64,000 nt of DNA from NCEH01 sp040049195 (GTDB lineage Bacteria; Pseudomonadota; Alphaproteobacteria; Rhizobiales; Xanthobacteraceae), in NCBI RefSeq assembly GCF_040049195.1, contig NZ_JBDZDL010000008.1; one strand, given 5' to 3'. A program made the position numbers and the translations under genes. Position 1 is the stretch's first letter, and each line of letters starts with the position of its first letter. Below the pieces are notes generated by a model. That model worked only from the letters and a program-made list of their open reading frames with translations. It searched no databases and was not told the origin of the DNA. Below, piece after piece: positions 25,389 through 34,446 of this stretch.

Positions 25389-26354
25389 TCAGATTTTCAG
25401 GGAGGCCTTCACGGCCTCAAACCCCGGCTTGCCGTCGATGGTGGTGACGCCCTTCAGCCAGGGCTCCCACACCTTGGGATTGGCCTTCAGCCACTTCTCG
25501 GCGGCCTTGTCGGCTTCCATGCTGTCGAACAGGATATAGCCCATCACGACGTTTTCCAGCGGCAGCGAAAACTTGAGGTTCTTGATCAGCGTGCCGGCAT
25601 TGGGGCATTCGCCGAGCCAGCCCGCGCGCACATTGGTGTAGATGGTCGCGCCGCCCAGATCCGGGCCGAATACGTCGTCTCCGCCTTCCAGATACTTGAT
25701 GGAGAACTTGGTGTTCATCGGATGGGGCTCCCAGCCGAGGAACACGATGGGCTCCTTGCGCTTGGTGGCGCGTTCCACTTGCGAGAGCATGCCCTGCTCG
25801 CTGGATTCGACGATCTCGAACTTGCCGAGGCCGAACTTGTCGTCCTTGATCATGCCGATGATCAGCCGGTTGCCGTCATTGCCCGGCTCGATGCCGTAAA
25901 TCTTGCCCTTCAGCTTGTCCTTGAACTTGGCGATGTCAGCGAAGGTCTTCAACCCGGCATCGTAGAGATAGGTCGGCACGGCCAGGGTATATTTGGCGCC
26001 TTCCAGATTGGCGTTGAGCACTTCAACCGACTTGTCGTCCACATAGGGTTTGCGGTCGGCTTCCATGGTCGGCATCCAATTGCCGAGGAACACGTCGATG
26101 TCCTTGTTCTTAAGGGAGGTATAGGTCACCGGAACGGCCAGCACCTGCACCTTCGGCGTATAGCCCAGCCCCTTGAGGATGGTGGAGGTGATGGCGGTGG
26201 TGGCGGCGATATCGGTCCAGCCCACATCGGCAAAGCGCACCGTCTTGCAGGACGGCGCGTCGGCGGCCCCGGCGGGCGTCCCGCCGAAGACGAACAGCGC
26301 GGCGCCCAGGGCGAGCGCTGCGGTCAATGTCTTGAACACGCGAAAGCCAGTCAT
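25389..26354 (-). CDS. choX: Choline-binding periplasmic protein
   Basis: 321 residues from the ATG at 26354, with a signal peptide cleaved near AGAADAPS. Aromatic residues expected to cage a quaternary ammonium group are present: Trp and Asp in FADVGWTDIA, Trp in FLGNWMPTMEAD, Tyr in PTYLYDAG and Trp in VFLGWEPHPM. These match the known choline/acetylcholine-binding ChoX box, which distinguishes it from betaine-only ProX. The promoter region is shared with betI and contains TTGAACG motifs. Confidence 0.9.
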   Translation of the reverse strand: MTGFRVFKTLTAALALGAALFVFGGTPAGAADAPSCKTVRFADVGWTDIAATTAITSTILKGLGYTPKVQVLAVPVTYTSLKNKDIDVFLGNWMPTMEADRKPYVDDKSVEVLNANLEGAKYTLAVPTYLYDAGLKTFADIAKFKDKLKGKIYGIEPGNDGNRLIIGMIKDDKFGLGKFEIVESSEQGMLSQVERATKRKEPIVFLGWEPHPMNTKFSIKYLEGGDDVFGPDLGGATIYTNVRAGWLGECPNAGTLIKNLKFSLPLENVVMGYILFDSMEADKAAEKWLKANPKVWEPWLKGVTTIDGKPGFEAVKASLKI

Positions 26355-26671
26355 GTCGGTTCCCCTGCGAAAAGGCCCGGGGCCGGCTGCGCGCGGCCCC
26401 TCACTCCGTAAGAAGGTGGCGGCCGCTTTAACGGGCCGTCTTGTTTCACGGGTCCCATTGGAAGGACTCCATTGAACGACCATTCAACACATGAAACGCC
26501 GACTTGTCACGCCCATTATTTGCGCGTTCAACGCACCAAAGATAGGCATTACATGGTGCGGCGCATGATAACTGATAAAGCGAAGGAACGAGGGTCGTGC
26601 CGCACATTTACGCTGGGCATATGACTGATTGAACGTATAATCAATGAAACGGTCGCAGAGGGAAGACGAGC
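26355..26671. promoter_or_regulatory. choX-betI divergent control region with TTGAACG repeats
   Basis: This 317-bp stretch has no gene. It holds ATTGAACGACCATTCAA at 26471-26487, a CGTTCAA half-site at 26525-26531 and ATTGAACGTATAATCAAT at 26628-26645. The last covers a perfect TATAAT at 26636-26641, about 30 bp before the betI start, so a bound repressor would block a promoter there. As I recall, BetI-type operators have a TTGAACG/CGTTCAA dyad, so these are good candidates for choline-responsive control of both transcripts. A TGTTTCAC half-parS at 26442 is probably chance. Confidence 0.6.
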
Positions 26672-27273
26672 ATGGCAGAGGCAGCGCAGGCCCGGTTCGA
26701 GGCGGAAGATGCGCGCCGCCAGCAATTGATCGACGCGACCATCGTCTGCCTCGCGGATATCGGCTTCGTCGCCACCACCTTGGTGCAGATCGCCCGGCGC
26801 GCGAACGTTTCCCCCGGCCTCGTGGCGCATTATTTCGGCGACAAAAATGGGCTTCTGGAAGCCACGTTGCGTCATCTTGCGCGCCGTCTCGCCACCGGTA
26901 CCGCAAGCCGGCTTGCCGCCGCCCGCACCCCCGTGAGCGCGTCCAGGCCGTGATCGAGGCCAATCTCGCCCCCGCCGAATTCGACCGCCGCACCTCTTCG
27001 GTGTGGCTCGCCTTCTGGGGTCAGGTGATCCACGAGAAGCGCTTCGCGCGGGTGCAGAACGTCTACCAGCGCCGCATGATTTCAGATCTCGTCCACGCCT
27101 TGAAGAAGCTGGTGCCGGCAGCCGACGCCCAGCGCATCGCCGTCTCCATCGCCGCCGTGATCGACGGCCTGTGGCTGCGCGCAACCCTTTCCAGCGACGG
27201 CGAGCCGGACAGCGCGGCCGCCCGCGCCATCGCCACGGCGTTCGCCGATTCCCAGCTCGCCGCAGCCGCGCCG
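26672..27273 (+). pseudogene. betI: betI, TetR-family choline-responsive repressor, frameshifted and lacking a stop
   Basis: The N-terminal part (26672 to about 26932) encodes a TetR DNA-binding domain (DATIVCLADIGFVATTLVQIARRANVSPGLVAHYFGDKNGLLEATLRHL) and ends in frame at 26953. The BetI effector domain continues one frame away, from RERVQAVIEANLAPAEFDRR through DGLWLRATLS. A run of five C at 26928-26932 would restore the frame if it were six. With that correction the product is 201 residues, normal for BetI, but there is still no stop before betB. Repeated Cs suggest slippage or a sequencing error. If real, the repressor is inactive. Confidence 0.85.
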
Positions 27274-28770
27274 TTGAACGCGCCCGTCAGCGCGCCCGAG
27301 TCCAAGACAGCCGGCGCTCCCGTCCGCAACCAGATCGGCGGCGGACCTGTGGGGACACGGGAGAAGGCCACCTTCACCACCGAAAACCCCGCCACTGGCG
27401 AGATCCTGGCGGAAATCGAGATCGCCGGCGCCGCTGAGATCGCGCGCGCCGTCGCCGCCGCACGGGCGGGGCAGAAGGTGTGGGGCGCCATGACCGGGAC
27501 CGAGCGCGGCCGCATCCTGCGCCGGGTCGCCGATATCCTGCGCACCCGCAACGAAGAACTCGCCCATCTGGAGACCCTGGACACCGGCAAGCCGATCCAG
27601 GAAACCAGTGTGGTTGATGTGATTTCAGGTGCCGATTGCCTGGAATATTTCGCCGGTGTCGCTCCGACCATTACCGGCGAGCACCTCGACCTCGGCCCCG
27701 AAGCCTTCGGCTATACGCGGCGCGAGGCGCTGGGCGTGGTGGCGGGGATCGGGGCCTGGAATTATCCGCTCCAGATCGCCTGCTGGAAGGCCGCGCCCGC
27801 GCTCGCTTGCGGCAATGCCATGATCTTCAAGCCCGCGGAGCTGACCCCGCTCACTGCCGTGAAGCTGGCGGAAATCATGAGCGAGGCGGGCGTCCCAGAT
27901 GGCGTCTTCAACGTGGTGCAGGGCTTCGCCGATACCGGGCGCCTGCTGACCCGTCATCCCGACATCGCGAAGGTCTCCCTCACCGGGGAAGCCGGCACCG
28001 GCAAGAAGGTCATGGCGGACGCCGCCGGAACGCTCAAGCAGGTAACGCTGGAACTCGGTGGCAAATCCCCGCTGATCGTGTTCGAGGATGCCAATATAGA
28101 GGACGCGGTCTCCGCCGCCATGTTGGGGAATTTCTATTCCGGCGGGGAAATCTGCTCCAACGGCACGCGGGTGTTCGTGCACGCCTCTATCCGCGGAGCC
28201 TTCATCGAGCAGCTCGCGGAGCGCACGAAGAAGATGATCGTGGGCGATCCGCAGGATCCGAAAACCCATGTGGGCGCCCTCATCTCCCGCGCCCACATGG
28301 AAAAGGTGCTCGGCTATATCGAGGCGGCGAAAGCCGCTGGCGCCAAGTTGATCGCGGGCGGCCATCGCATCGAGACCGGCGCGTTAAAGAAGGGCTATTT
28401 CGTCGCCCCCACCATCTTCGATGGCTGCACCGACGACATGCCGAACGTACGCGAGGAGATCTTCGGCCCGGTCATGTCGGTGTTGGAATTCACGAGCGAG
28501 GACGAGGTGATCGCCCGCGCCAACGACACCGTCTTCGGCCTCGCCGCCGGCGTCTTCACCCGCGATCTCGCCCGCGCCTACCGTGTGATCGCGCGGATCG
28601 AGGCTGGCACCTGCTGGATCAACCAATACAACATCACGCCGGTGGAGATGCCTTTCGGGGGTTACAAGCAATCCGGCATCGGCCGCGAGAACAGCCGCGC
28701 GGCGATCGAGCATTACACCCAGATCAAGAGTGTCTACGTCAATCTCGGACGCGTGGCCTCGCCCTATTGA
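27274..28770 (+). CDS. betB: Betaine aldehyde dehydrogenase
   Basis: NAD-dependent aldehyde dehydrogenase making glycine betaine. From a proposed TTG at 27274 (Met-Asn-Ala-Pro-Val) it has 498 residues, close to the family length. No ATG lies in a suitable place, and a GTG at 27349 would drop about 25 residues that align with normal BetB N-termini (VRNQIGG followed by NPATGE). Active-site glutamate in TLELGGKSP and cysteine in GGEICSNGTRVF are present, as is the ending SVYVNLGRVASPY. The frame is open upstream into the betI effector domain, so a fusion is possible. The stop overlaps the betA start. Confidence 0.9.
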   Translation: MNAPVSAPESKTAGAPVRNQIGGGPVGTREKATFTTENPATGEILAEIEIAGAAEIARAVAAARAGQKVWGAMTGTERGRILRRVADILRTRNEELAHLETLDTGKPIQETSVVDVISGADCLEYFAGVAPTITGEHLDLGPEAFGYTRREALGVVAGIGAWNYPLQIACWKAAPALACGNAMIFKPAELTPLTAVKLAEIMSEAGVPDGVFNVVQGFADTGRLLTRHPDIAKVSLTGEAGTGKKVMADAAGTLKQVTLELGGKSPLIVFEDANIEDAVSAAMLGNFYSGGEICSNGTRVFVHASIRGAFIEQLAERTKKMIVGDPQDPKTHVGALISRAHMEKVLGYIEAAKAAGAKLIAGGHRIETGALKKGYFVAPTIFDGCTDDMPNVREEIFGPVMSVLEFTSEDEVIARANDTVFGLAAGVFTRDLARAYRVIARIEAGTCWINQYNITPVEMPFGGYKQSGIGRENSRAAIEHYTQIKSVYVNLGRVASPY

Positions 28771-30458
28771 TGGAGCGCATCGTGCCCTCTTCGCAAGCAA
28801 CCGCGCAGGAATTCGATTATGTCATCGTCGGCTCGGGGTCGGCCGGAGCGGTGCTGGCGGACCGGCTTTCCGCGGATGGCAGCAACACGGTGCTGGTGCT
28901 GGAATATGGCGGCTCCGACCGCTCGGTGCTGATCCAGATGCCGGCGGCGCTGTCCATGCCCATGAACATGCCGAAATATAATTGGGGGTTCGAGACCGAG
29001 CCGGAGCCCGGCCTCGGCGGGCGGCGCCTCGTGTGTCCCCGCGGCAAGGTCATCGGCGGCTCGTCTTCCGTCAACGGCATGGTCTATGTGCGTGGCAATC
29101 CTCACGATTTCGACCGCTGGGAGGAAGAAGGCGCGCACGGCTGGGGCTATCGCGACGTGCTGCCCTATTTCCAACGCGCGGAAGGCCGGCAAGAGGGCGG
29201 CGATGAGTATCGCGGCGCCTCCGGCCAGCTCACGACCAGTTACGGCCCAGTCGAAAACCCGCTGTACAACGTCTTCGTCGAGGCCGCACAGCAAGCCGGC
29301 TATCCCGCGACCTCCGACATCAACGGCGCCCAGCAAGAAGGCTTCGGGCGCATGGACATGACGGTGAAGAACGGGGTGCGCTGGTCCACCGCCAACGCCT
29401 ATCTCAAGCCCGCCCTGAAGCGCCCCAATCTTAGCCTAATCACCCATGCCCTGGCCTCGCAGATCCTGTTCGAGGGCCGCCGCGCGGTGGGCGTGCGCTA
29501 TGAGCAGGAGGGGGTTCAGCATGTGGTGCGGGCGCGGCGGGAGGTGATCGTTTCCAGCGGGCCGATCAATTCGCCTAAGCTGCTCAAGCTTTCCGGCATC
29601 GGTGCGGCGGGGGAACTTGCGGAGCTGGGCATCGAGGTGGTGGCGGATCGTCCTGGCGTCGGGGAAAACCTTCAGGATCATCTGGAATTCTATTTCCAGG
29701 TGGCCTGCACCCAGCCGATTACGCTTTATTCCAAGACCGGATTCATCCCGCGCGCGCTGGTCGGCGCCCAATGGCTGCTCACCAAGACCGGGCTCGGGGC
29801 CACCAACCATTTCGAGACCTGCGGATTCATCCGCTCCCGGCCGGGCATACGCTATCCCGACATCCAGTATCATTTCATCCCGCTGGCCGTGACCTATGAC
29901 GGCAAGGGCCTCGCCAGCGAGCACGGGTTCCAGGCCCATGTCGGCCCCATGCGCACCAAAAGCCGGGGCTGGGTGCGGCTGAAATCATCCGATCCCAAGG
30001 AGCATCCGCGCATTTTGTTCAATTATCTCAGTCATGAAGACGACATGGTGGAGATGCGCGCCTGCGTGCGGCTGACGCGCGAGATCTTTGCCCAGAAAGC
30101 GTTCGATCCTTATCGCGGGCGGGAGATCCAGCCGGGGGCCGAGGTGACCCGCGACGAGGAGATCGACGCCTTCGTGCGCGCCCATGTGGAGAGCGCCTAT
30201 CACCCCTCGTGCAGCTGCAAGATGGGACGGGCGGACGATCCCATGGCTGTGGTGACGCCGGACACAAAAGTCATTGGCGTCGAGGGGTTACGGGTGGTGG
30301 ACAGCTCCATCATGCCGTCCGTGACGACGGGAAACCTCAATGCGCCCACCATCATGATCGGGGAAAAGGCGGCCGACATCATCCTCGGCAAACCGGCGCT
30401 GGCGGCCTCCAACGCGCCTTATTACACCGCGGAAAACTGGCGTACCGCCCAGCGCTGA
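28770..30458 (+). CDS. betA: Choline dehydrogenase
   Basis: 562 residues of the GMC oxidoreductase family. The FAD-binding motif YVIVGSGSAGAVLADRL lies near residue 20. GMC signatures are GKVIGGSSSVNGMVYVRGNP and SSGPINSPKLLKLSGIG. The C-terminal active site has His in SAYHPSCSCKMG and Asn in TGNLNAPTIMIGEKAAD. It oxidises choline to betaine aldehyde at the membrane. The start overlaps the betB stop by TGATG, so it is translationally coupled. Confidence 0.94.
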   Translation: MERIVPSSQATAQEFDYVIVGSGSAGAVLADRLSADGSNTVLVLEYGGSDRSVLIQMPAALSMPMNMPKYNWGFETEPEPGLGGRRLVCPRGKVIGGSSSVNGMVYVRGNPHDFDRWEEEGAHGWGYRDVLPYFQRAEGRQEGGDEYRGASGQLTTSYGPVENPLYNVFVEAAQQAGYPATSDINGAQQEGFGRMDMTVKNGVRWSTANAYLKPALKRPNLSLITHALASQILFEGRRAVGVRYEQEGVQHVVRARREVIVSSGPINSPKLLKLSGIGAAGELAELGIEVVADRPGVGENLQDHLEFYFQVACTQPITLYSKTGFIPRALVGAQWLLTKTGLGATNHFETCGFIRSRPGIRYPDIQYHFIPLAVTYDGKGLASEHGFQAHVGPMRTKSRGWVRLKSSDPKEHPRILFNYLSHEDDMVEMRACVRLTREIFAQKAFDPYRGREIQPGAEVTRDEEIDAFVRAHVESAYHPSCSCKMGRADDPMAVVTPDTKVIGVEGLRVVDSSIMPSVTTGNLNAPTIMIGEKAADIILGKPALAASNAPYYTAENWRTAQR

Positions 30459-30464
30459 GGAAAA

Positions 30465-30480
30465 TGTTTCACGTGAAACA
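30465..30480. other. parS (ParB-binding) site 2
   Basis: A second perfect TGTTTCACGTGAAACA palindrome, 14 kb from the first. It also lies between convergent genes, 7 bp after the betA stop and before the end of the ETF beta gene. Matching sequence and matching placement argue for ParB binding and not for a transcription-factor operator. Confidence 0.9.
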
Positions 30481-30563
30481 AAGACTTGGCGAAGTAGAAT
30501 AGGGGTCTCGTGAGGGAGTTCGGGCGCGTTTCGGCGGACCAAACCGCGATTTCGGTGAAACGT

Positions 30564-31325
30564 TCAGCGCGCGGATTTCGGCATGCCGATCTGGCGCAGG
30601 AAGGCGAGGATCTCGCGGGCCGCCTCCTCCGGCGCGGGGCGGACCAGCACCCGCCCGCCGGCCGCCGATCCGCCGGTCGCGGCGGCGAGGCGCTCCGCCG
30701 CCGTTCCGCCCAGGGGGCGCGCCGCGAGTTTCGGCCGCTTGCGATAGGGCCGCTCCTCGCCCTCGGGAGCGCAAACCGGCCCCTCGGCCGCACGCACGTC
30801 CACATCCCCCCGCCGGGCCTTGGCGAAGGCGAACGGCAGGGGCGCCGGCGCGCCGGCATGAACCGTGACGACGATGGGCAGGCGCACCGTCACCCGGCGG
30901 CGCGCGCCCTTGGGCAGGGCCTGCTCGACCACCATTGTGCCCGCCTCGACGCCCGGCACGAGCGCCACCGCGTCGGGGAGCAGCGGCCAACCGAGCCGAT
31001 GGGCCAGCGCATAGGGCACGAGCCCCGTATCCTCGCCGCCCTGGCCGCGCGGGCCGGCGAACACCACATCGGGCGCCGCCGTCGCGATCTCGGCGGCAAG
31101 CGCCGGCACCGGGTCGGCATCCGCCGCCATCCGCAAGTGCGTGAGACCGGCGAGCCCACGCCCGAGGGCCTCGCGGACGGCGCCGAGCGCGGGGCCAGCG
31201 TGCAGGCCGGTTGCGCGCGCATCGAGCCCGGCCGCAAGACGCGCCGCCTGGGCCTCGGCGCGCAGCAGGCAGGGCTTTGCGGAGACCGGATGGCGGCCTT
31301 GCGAGAGCAGAACCAGCGCCTTCAT
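30564..31325 (-). CDS. Electron transfer flavoprotein beta-like subunit
   Basis: 253 residues from the ATG at 31325. The ETF-domain fold is seen from MKALVLLSQGRHPVS through PDVVFAGPRGQGGEDTGLVPYALAHRLGWPLL and MVVEQALPKGARRRVTVRLPIVVTVHAG, as in EtfB/FixA. The C-terminal part is more divergent. It is the last gene of the gbc-dgc operon and overlaps the ETF alpha gene by ATGA. By analogy with Pseudomonas dgc loci it takes electrons from dimethylglycine demethylase. Confidence 0.85.
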   Translation of the reverse strand: MKALVLLSQGRHPVSAKPCLLRAEAQAARLAAGLDARATGLHAGPALGAVREALGRGLAGLTHLRMAADADPVPALAAEIATAAPDVVFAGPRGQGGEDTGLVPYALAHRLGWPLLPDAVALVPGVEAGTMVVEQALPKGARRRVTVRLPIVVTVHAGAPAPLPFAFAKARRGDVDVRAAEGPVCAPEGEERPYRKRPKLAARPLGGTAAERLAAATGGSAAGGRVLVRPAPEEAAREILAFLRQIGMPKSAR

Positions 31326-32524
31326 GCGCCCTCCTCCCGCAGCGCCTGGAGCAGCGCGGGCATGACCAGTTGCGCATCCTGCACGATGGCAAGCCCCGCC
31401 CGCTCCACCATGGCGGCGTGTAAATCGGTGTTCACCGCAAGCACATGCTCGCATTTGGCGATGCCTTGCAGGTGCTGCGGCGCGCCGGCGATGCCGAGGG
31501 CGAAATAGCAGCGCGCCTCCAGCACGGTGCCGGAAGCGCCCACCTGCGCGGCGCGGGGCATGAGGCCGGCGTCGCACACCATGCGGCTCGCCCCCGGCGT
31601 CGCGCCGAGCGCCTCGGCCAAGGCGCGGAAGGCGGCGAAATCGCTCACGCCATTGCCGGCGGAAAGCACGAAATCCGCCTCCCCCAAGGCCACCGTCGCG
31701 GGATCGGCGGGCACGCTTTCCGCCGCCAGAATGCGGGCGTCGCCCGCTTCCTCGGGCAGGGAGAGGTCCAGCACGCGCGCCTCGTGCGGCACACGGCCAT
31801 GGGGCGCCGCCGCGCCGTCCGCGAGGGTGATGAGGCGCGGCGGCGCGCATCGCCGCTCCACCGTGCCGCCCCGCGCCGGGCGTGCGACGCTCTTGGCGCT
31901 GATCTGCTCGGCGCCGCAGAACAAGGGCTCGCCAAGGCGCACCGCGACCCGCCGCGCGAGGTCGCCGCCCGCCTGGGTCTCGGGAAACAGCACATGGCGT
32001 GGCGCATGGGCCAGGATCGCGGCCGCGAGCGCATCGGCGCGGCCATCGGGATCGGCGGCCCGCAGCACGCCCACCCGGTCCGCGCCGGCCGCGCCGGCAT
32101 CTTCCGGCAGGAGGGACGCGAGCAGCAGCACCGCCCCGCCGCCGGAATCGGCAAGCAGACGCGCGGCGCCGAGGAGCTGACGGTCCTGCGTCGTGAGATG
32201 GCCGCCCGGCGCATCGGCCAGCGCCACGACCAGGAAAGCGGGATCTTCGATGATCCGAACCGGCGGCGCCTTTGGCGCGGGTTCGCCCGCGGGCTCGTGC
32301 ACCGCGGGCCCCCCGCCCTGCCCCAGCAGGCTGAGATCGAACCGAAGCCGTGCGCCGCCCACTACCCGAGCGGCCGCCCAATAAGCACGGGGATCGCGCC
32401 GCGATACCGGAGCGGCGGGCGATGCGAACAGATCGAACCGCGGGCGCGCGCCCGTTCCGGCCGGGGCCGCCGCGATCTGCCGCGCCACGCGCTCGGCCCT
32501 CGGGTCGCGGCGCGGGCGGCTCAT
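31322..32524 (-). CDS. Electron transfer flavoprotein alpha-like subunit
   Basis: 400 residues from the ATG at 32524. The N-terminal ~100 residues are a basic, poorly conserved extension. The rest is an ETF alpha fold: ARRVAVRLGEPLFCGAEQI, then the C-terminal FAD-binding segment ARCYFALGIAGAPQHLQGIAKCEHVLAVNTDLHAAMVERA, close to the EtfA signature. It pairs with the beta-like subunit encoded next. Both ends overlap neighbours by ATGA. Confidence 0.86.
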   Translation of the reverse strand: MSRPRRDPRAERVARQIAAAPAGTGARPRFDLFASPAAPVSRRDPRAYWAAARVVGGARLRFDLSLLGQGGGPAVHEPAGEPAPKAPPVRIIEDPAFLVVALADAPGGHLTTQDRQLLGAARLLADSGGGAVLLLASLLPEDAGAAGADRVGVLRAADPDGRADALAAAILAHAPRHVLFPETQAGGDLARRVAVRLGEPLFCGAEQISAKSVARPARGGTVERRCAPPRLITLADGAAAPHGRVPHEARVLDLSLPEEAGDARILAAESVPADPATVALGEADFVLSAGNGVSDFAAFRALAEALGATPGASRMVCDAGLMPRAAQVGASGTVLEARCYFALGIAGAPQHLQGIAKCEHVLAVNTDLHAAMVERAGLAIVQDAQLVMPALLQALREEGA

Positions 32525-34443
32525 GGCTGAAGCTCCAGGGCGCGGCGCCCGGGCGTGGGCGCGCCCTGCCCGGCCTCGAAGGCGGCCAGCACCAGTTCGG
32601 CCACGTCGCGCACCTCGGGCCGGGCGCCGACGACGCCCTCCAGCATGGCGGTGCAGGTGGGACAGGCCACGGCGACCACGGCCGCGCCGGTCTCCCGCGC
32701 CTGGTCCATGCGCATATCGGGAATGCGGCGCTCGCCCTCGATGTCGCTCAAGGGCGCGCCCCCCCCGCCCCCACAGCACAGCGAACGCGTGCCGTGGCGT
32801 GCCATCTCGCTGCGCGCGAGGCCGAGCGCGTCGAGCAGCCGGCGCGGAGCGTCCACCTCGCCATTGTAGCGGCCGAGATAGCAGGGGTCGTGATAGGTCA
32901 CCGCGAGGCCCCCGAGCGCCCCGAGCGCAAGCTTTTCCTCGCCCACCAGCGCCTCGAGAAAGGCGGTGTGGTGCCACACCTCGTAATGGCCGCCGAAGGC
33001 CGGATAATCGTTGCGCAAGCTGTTCAGCGCGTGGGGATCGGCGGTGAGGATGCGGGCGAAGCGCAGATGGGAAAGGGTGGCCACATTCTCCCGCGCCAGC
33101 CGCGCGAAGGTGGCCTCGTCCCCAAGGCGCCGGGCCAGATCGCCGCAATCGCGCTCGTCCGCGCCGAGAATGGCGAAATCCACCTTCGCTTCCCGCAGCA
33201 GCCGCACCAGCGCCCGCAACGTGCGCCCATAGCGCAGGTCATAGGCGCCTTCCCCGAGCCACAGCAGCACGTCCACCGGCACGCCCGGCCGCGCGACCGG
33301 CAGGTCCAGCCCGGCGGCGAAATCGGCGCGGGCGGAAAGGGCGCGGCCGCCCGCCTCGTCGGTGTCGCGCAGATCGTCGAGCGGGATCGCGGCCTTTTCC
33401 GGCACGGCGCCCAGCATCAAGGTCTGGTGCCGGCGCAGGTCGATGATGGCATCCACATGCTCGATCATCATCGGGCATTCCTCGACGCACGCGCGGCAGG
33501 TGGTGCAGGACCATAGCGTATCGGGATGGATCATCGCCGCCGCGCCGACCAGGGACGCATCGGCACCGCCCGTGCCGGCCACCGGCCGGGCATGGGGATG
33601 GGGGCTGCCGGCATAAGTGCCTGCGCCGCCGTCCATGGCGCCGACGAGATCCTGGATCAGCCGCTTGGGATTGAGCGGCTGGCCGGCGGCAAACGCCGGG
33701 CACGCCGCCTCGCAGCGCCCGCATTGCACGCAGGCATCGAAGCCAAGAAGCCGGTTCCAGGCGAAATCGCGCGGCGCCTCGACGCCGAGCCGCTCCGCGC
33801 CGAGATCCAGCGGCGCCAGCGCCACGTCGCGCAGGCCGGAAAAGCGTGCCGGGCGCGGATGCGCCGCAAGATGGAGCGCGCCGGCCAGAGCATGGCGCAG
33901 GGGGCCGCGTCGCGTCTGCCATGCCAGCGCGAGGCCCGCGGCGGCGGCACAGGCGAGCGGCACGAAGCCGCCGGGCACGCCCAGCGCCGCGAACGCCGCA
34001 ACCAGCAGGGCGCCGGTGGCATATCCCATCAGCAACAGCGGCAGAATCTGGAACCGTCCGCCGGAGAGCCGCGCCGGACGCTTCGGATAGCGGCGCAGGC
34101 CGGCCACGCCGGCGCCGGTGAGCATCACGGCGAAAGCAAGCGCGGTGAGCGCCCAATAAACGCGTGATCCGCCGAGGCCCGGGACGATCCCGATCGCGGC
34201 CAGGCCCGAGCCCGCGAGCAGCCCGCCCGCCACCAGCATGTGCATCCGCGCGGCGCACACATCCCGCTGGACGATGTGATGCACATCGACGAGATAGCGC
34301 TTCGGCACGGCGAGGAGCCCGGCCGCCCAATCCACCCGCGCCGCCCGGCCCTTGCGCCACAGATTGACGCGCGTGGCGATGCCGGCGAGCGCCACCAGGG
34401 CCATCAGCCACACCAGGAGGGACAGGCCGAAGGCGGCGCTCAT
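32521..34443 (-). CDS. dgcB: Dimethylglycine demethylase iron-sulfur membrane subunit
   Basis: 640 residues. About five N-terminal membrane helices (residues 1-180) precede two [4Fe-4S] motifs, CVQCGRCEAACP and CTTCRACVEECP. The C-terminal half has two cysteine-rich CCG-type domains (TYHDPCYLGRYNGE and SLCCGGGGGA followed by VACPTCTAMLEG), as in heterodisulfide reductase subunit D. This matches DgcB, which passes electrons from DgcA towards the ETF/respiratory chain. The gene lies 3 bp after dgcA. Confidence 0.9.
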   Translation of the reverse strand: MSAAFGLSLLVWLMALVALAGIATRVNLWRKGRAARVDWAAGLLAVPKRYLVDVHHIVQRDVCAARMHMLVAGGLLAGSGLAAIGIVPGLGGSRVYWALTALAFAVMLTGAGVAGLRRYPKRPARLSGGRFQILPLLLMGYATGALLVAAFAALGVPGGFVPLACAAAAGLALAWQTRRGPLRHALAGALHLAAHPRPARFSGLRDVALAPLDLGAERLGVEAPRDFAWNRLLGFDACVQCGRCEAACPAFAAGQPLNPKRLIQDLVGAMDGGAGTYAGSPHPHARPVAGTGGADASLVGAAAMIHPDTLWSCTTCRACVEECPMMIEHVDAIIDLRRHQTLMLGAVPEKAAIPLDDLRDTDEAGGRALSARADFAAGLDLPVARPGVPVDVLLWLGEGAYDLRYGRTLRALVRLLREAKVDFAILGADERDCGDLARRLGDEATFARLARENVATLSHLRFARILTADPHALNSLRNDYPAFGGHYEVWHHTAFLEALVGEEKLALGALGGLAVTYHDPCYLGRYNGEVDAPRRLLDALGLARSEMARHGTRSLCCGGGGGAPLSDIEGERRIPDMRMDQARETGAAVVAVACPTCTAMLEGVVGARPEVRDVAELVLAAFEAGQGAPTPGRRALELQP

Positions 34444-34446
34444 GGC

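Noticed and set aside
26442..26457. TGTTTCACGGGTCCCA, possible third parS
   Set aside because: Only the left half matches; the right half lacks the palindrome, and it lies in a promoter region.
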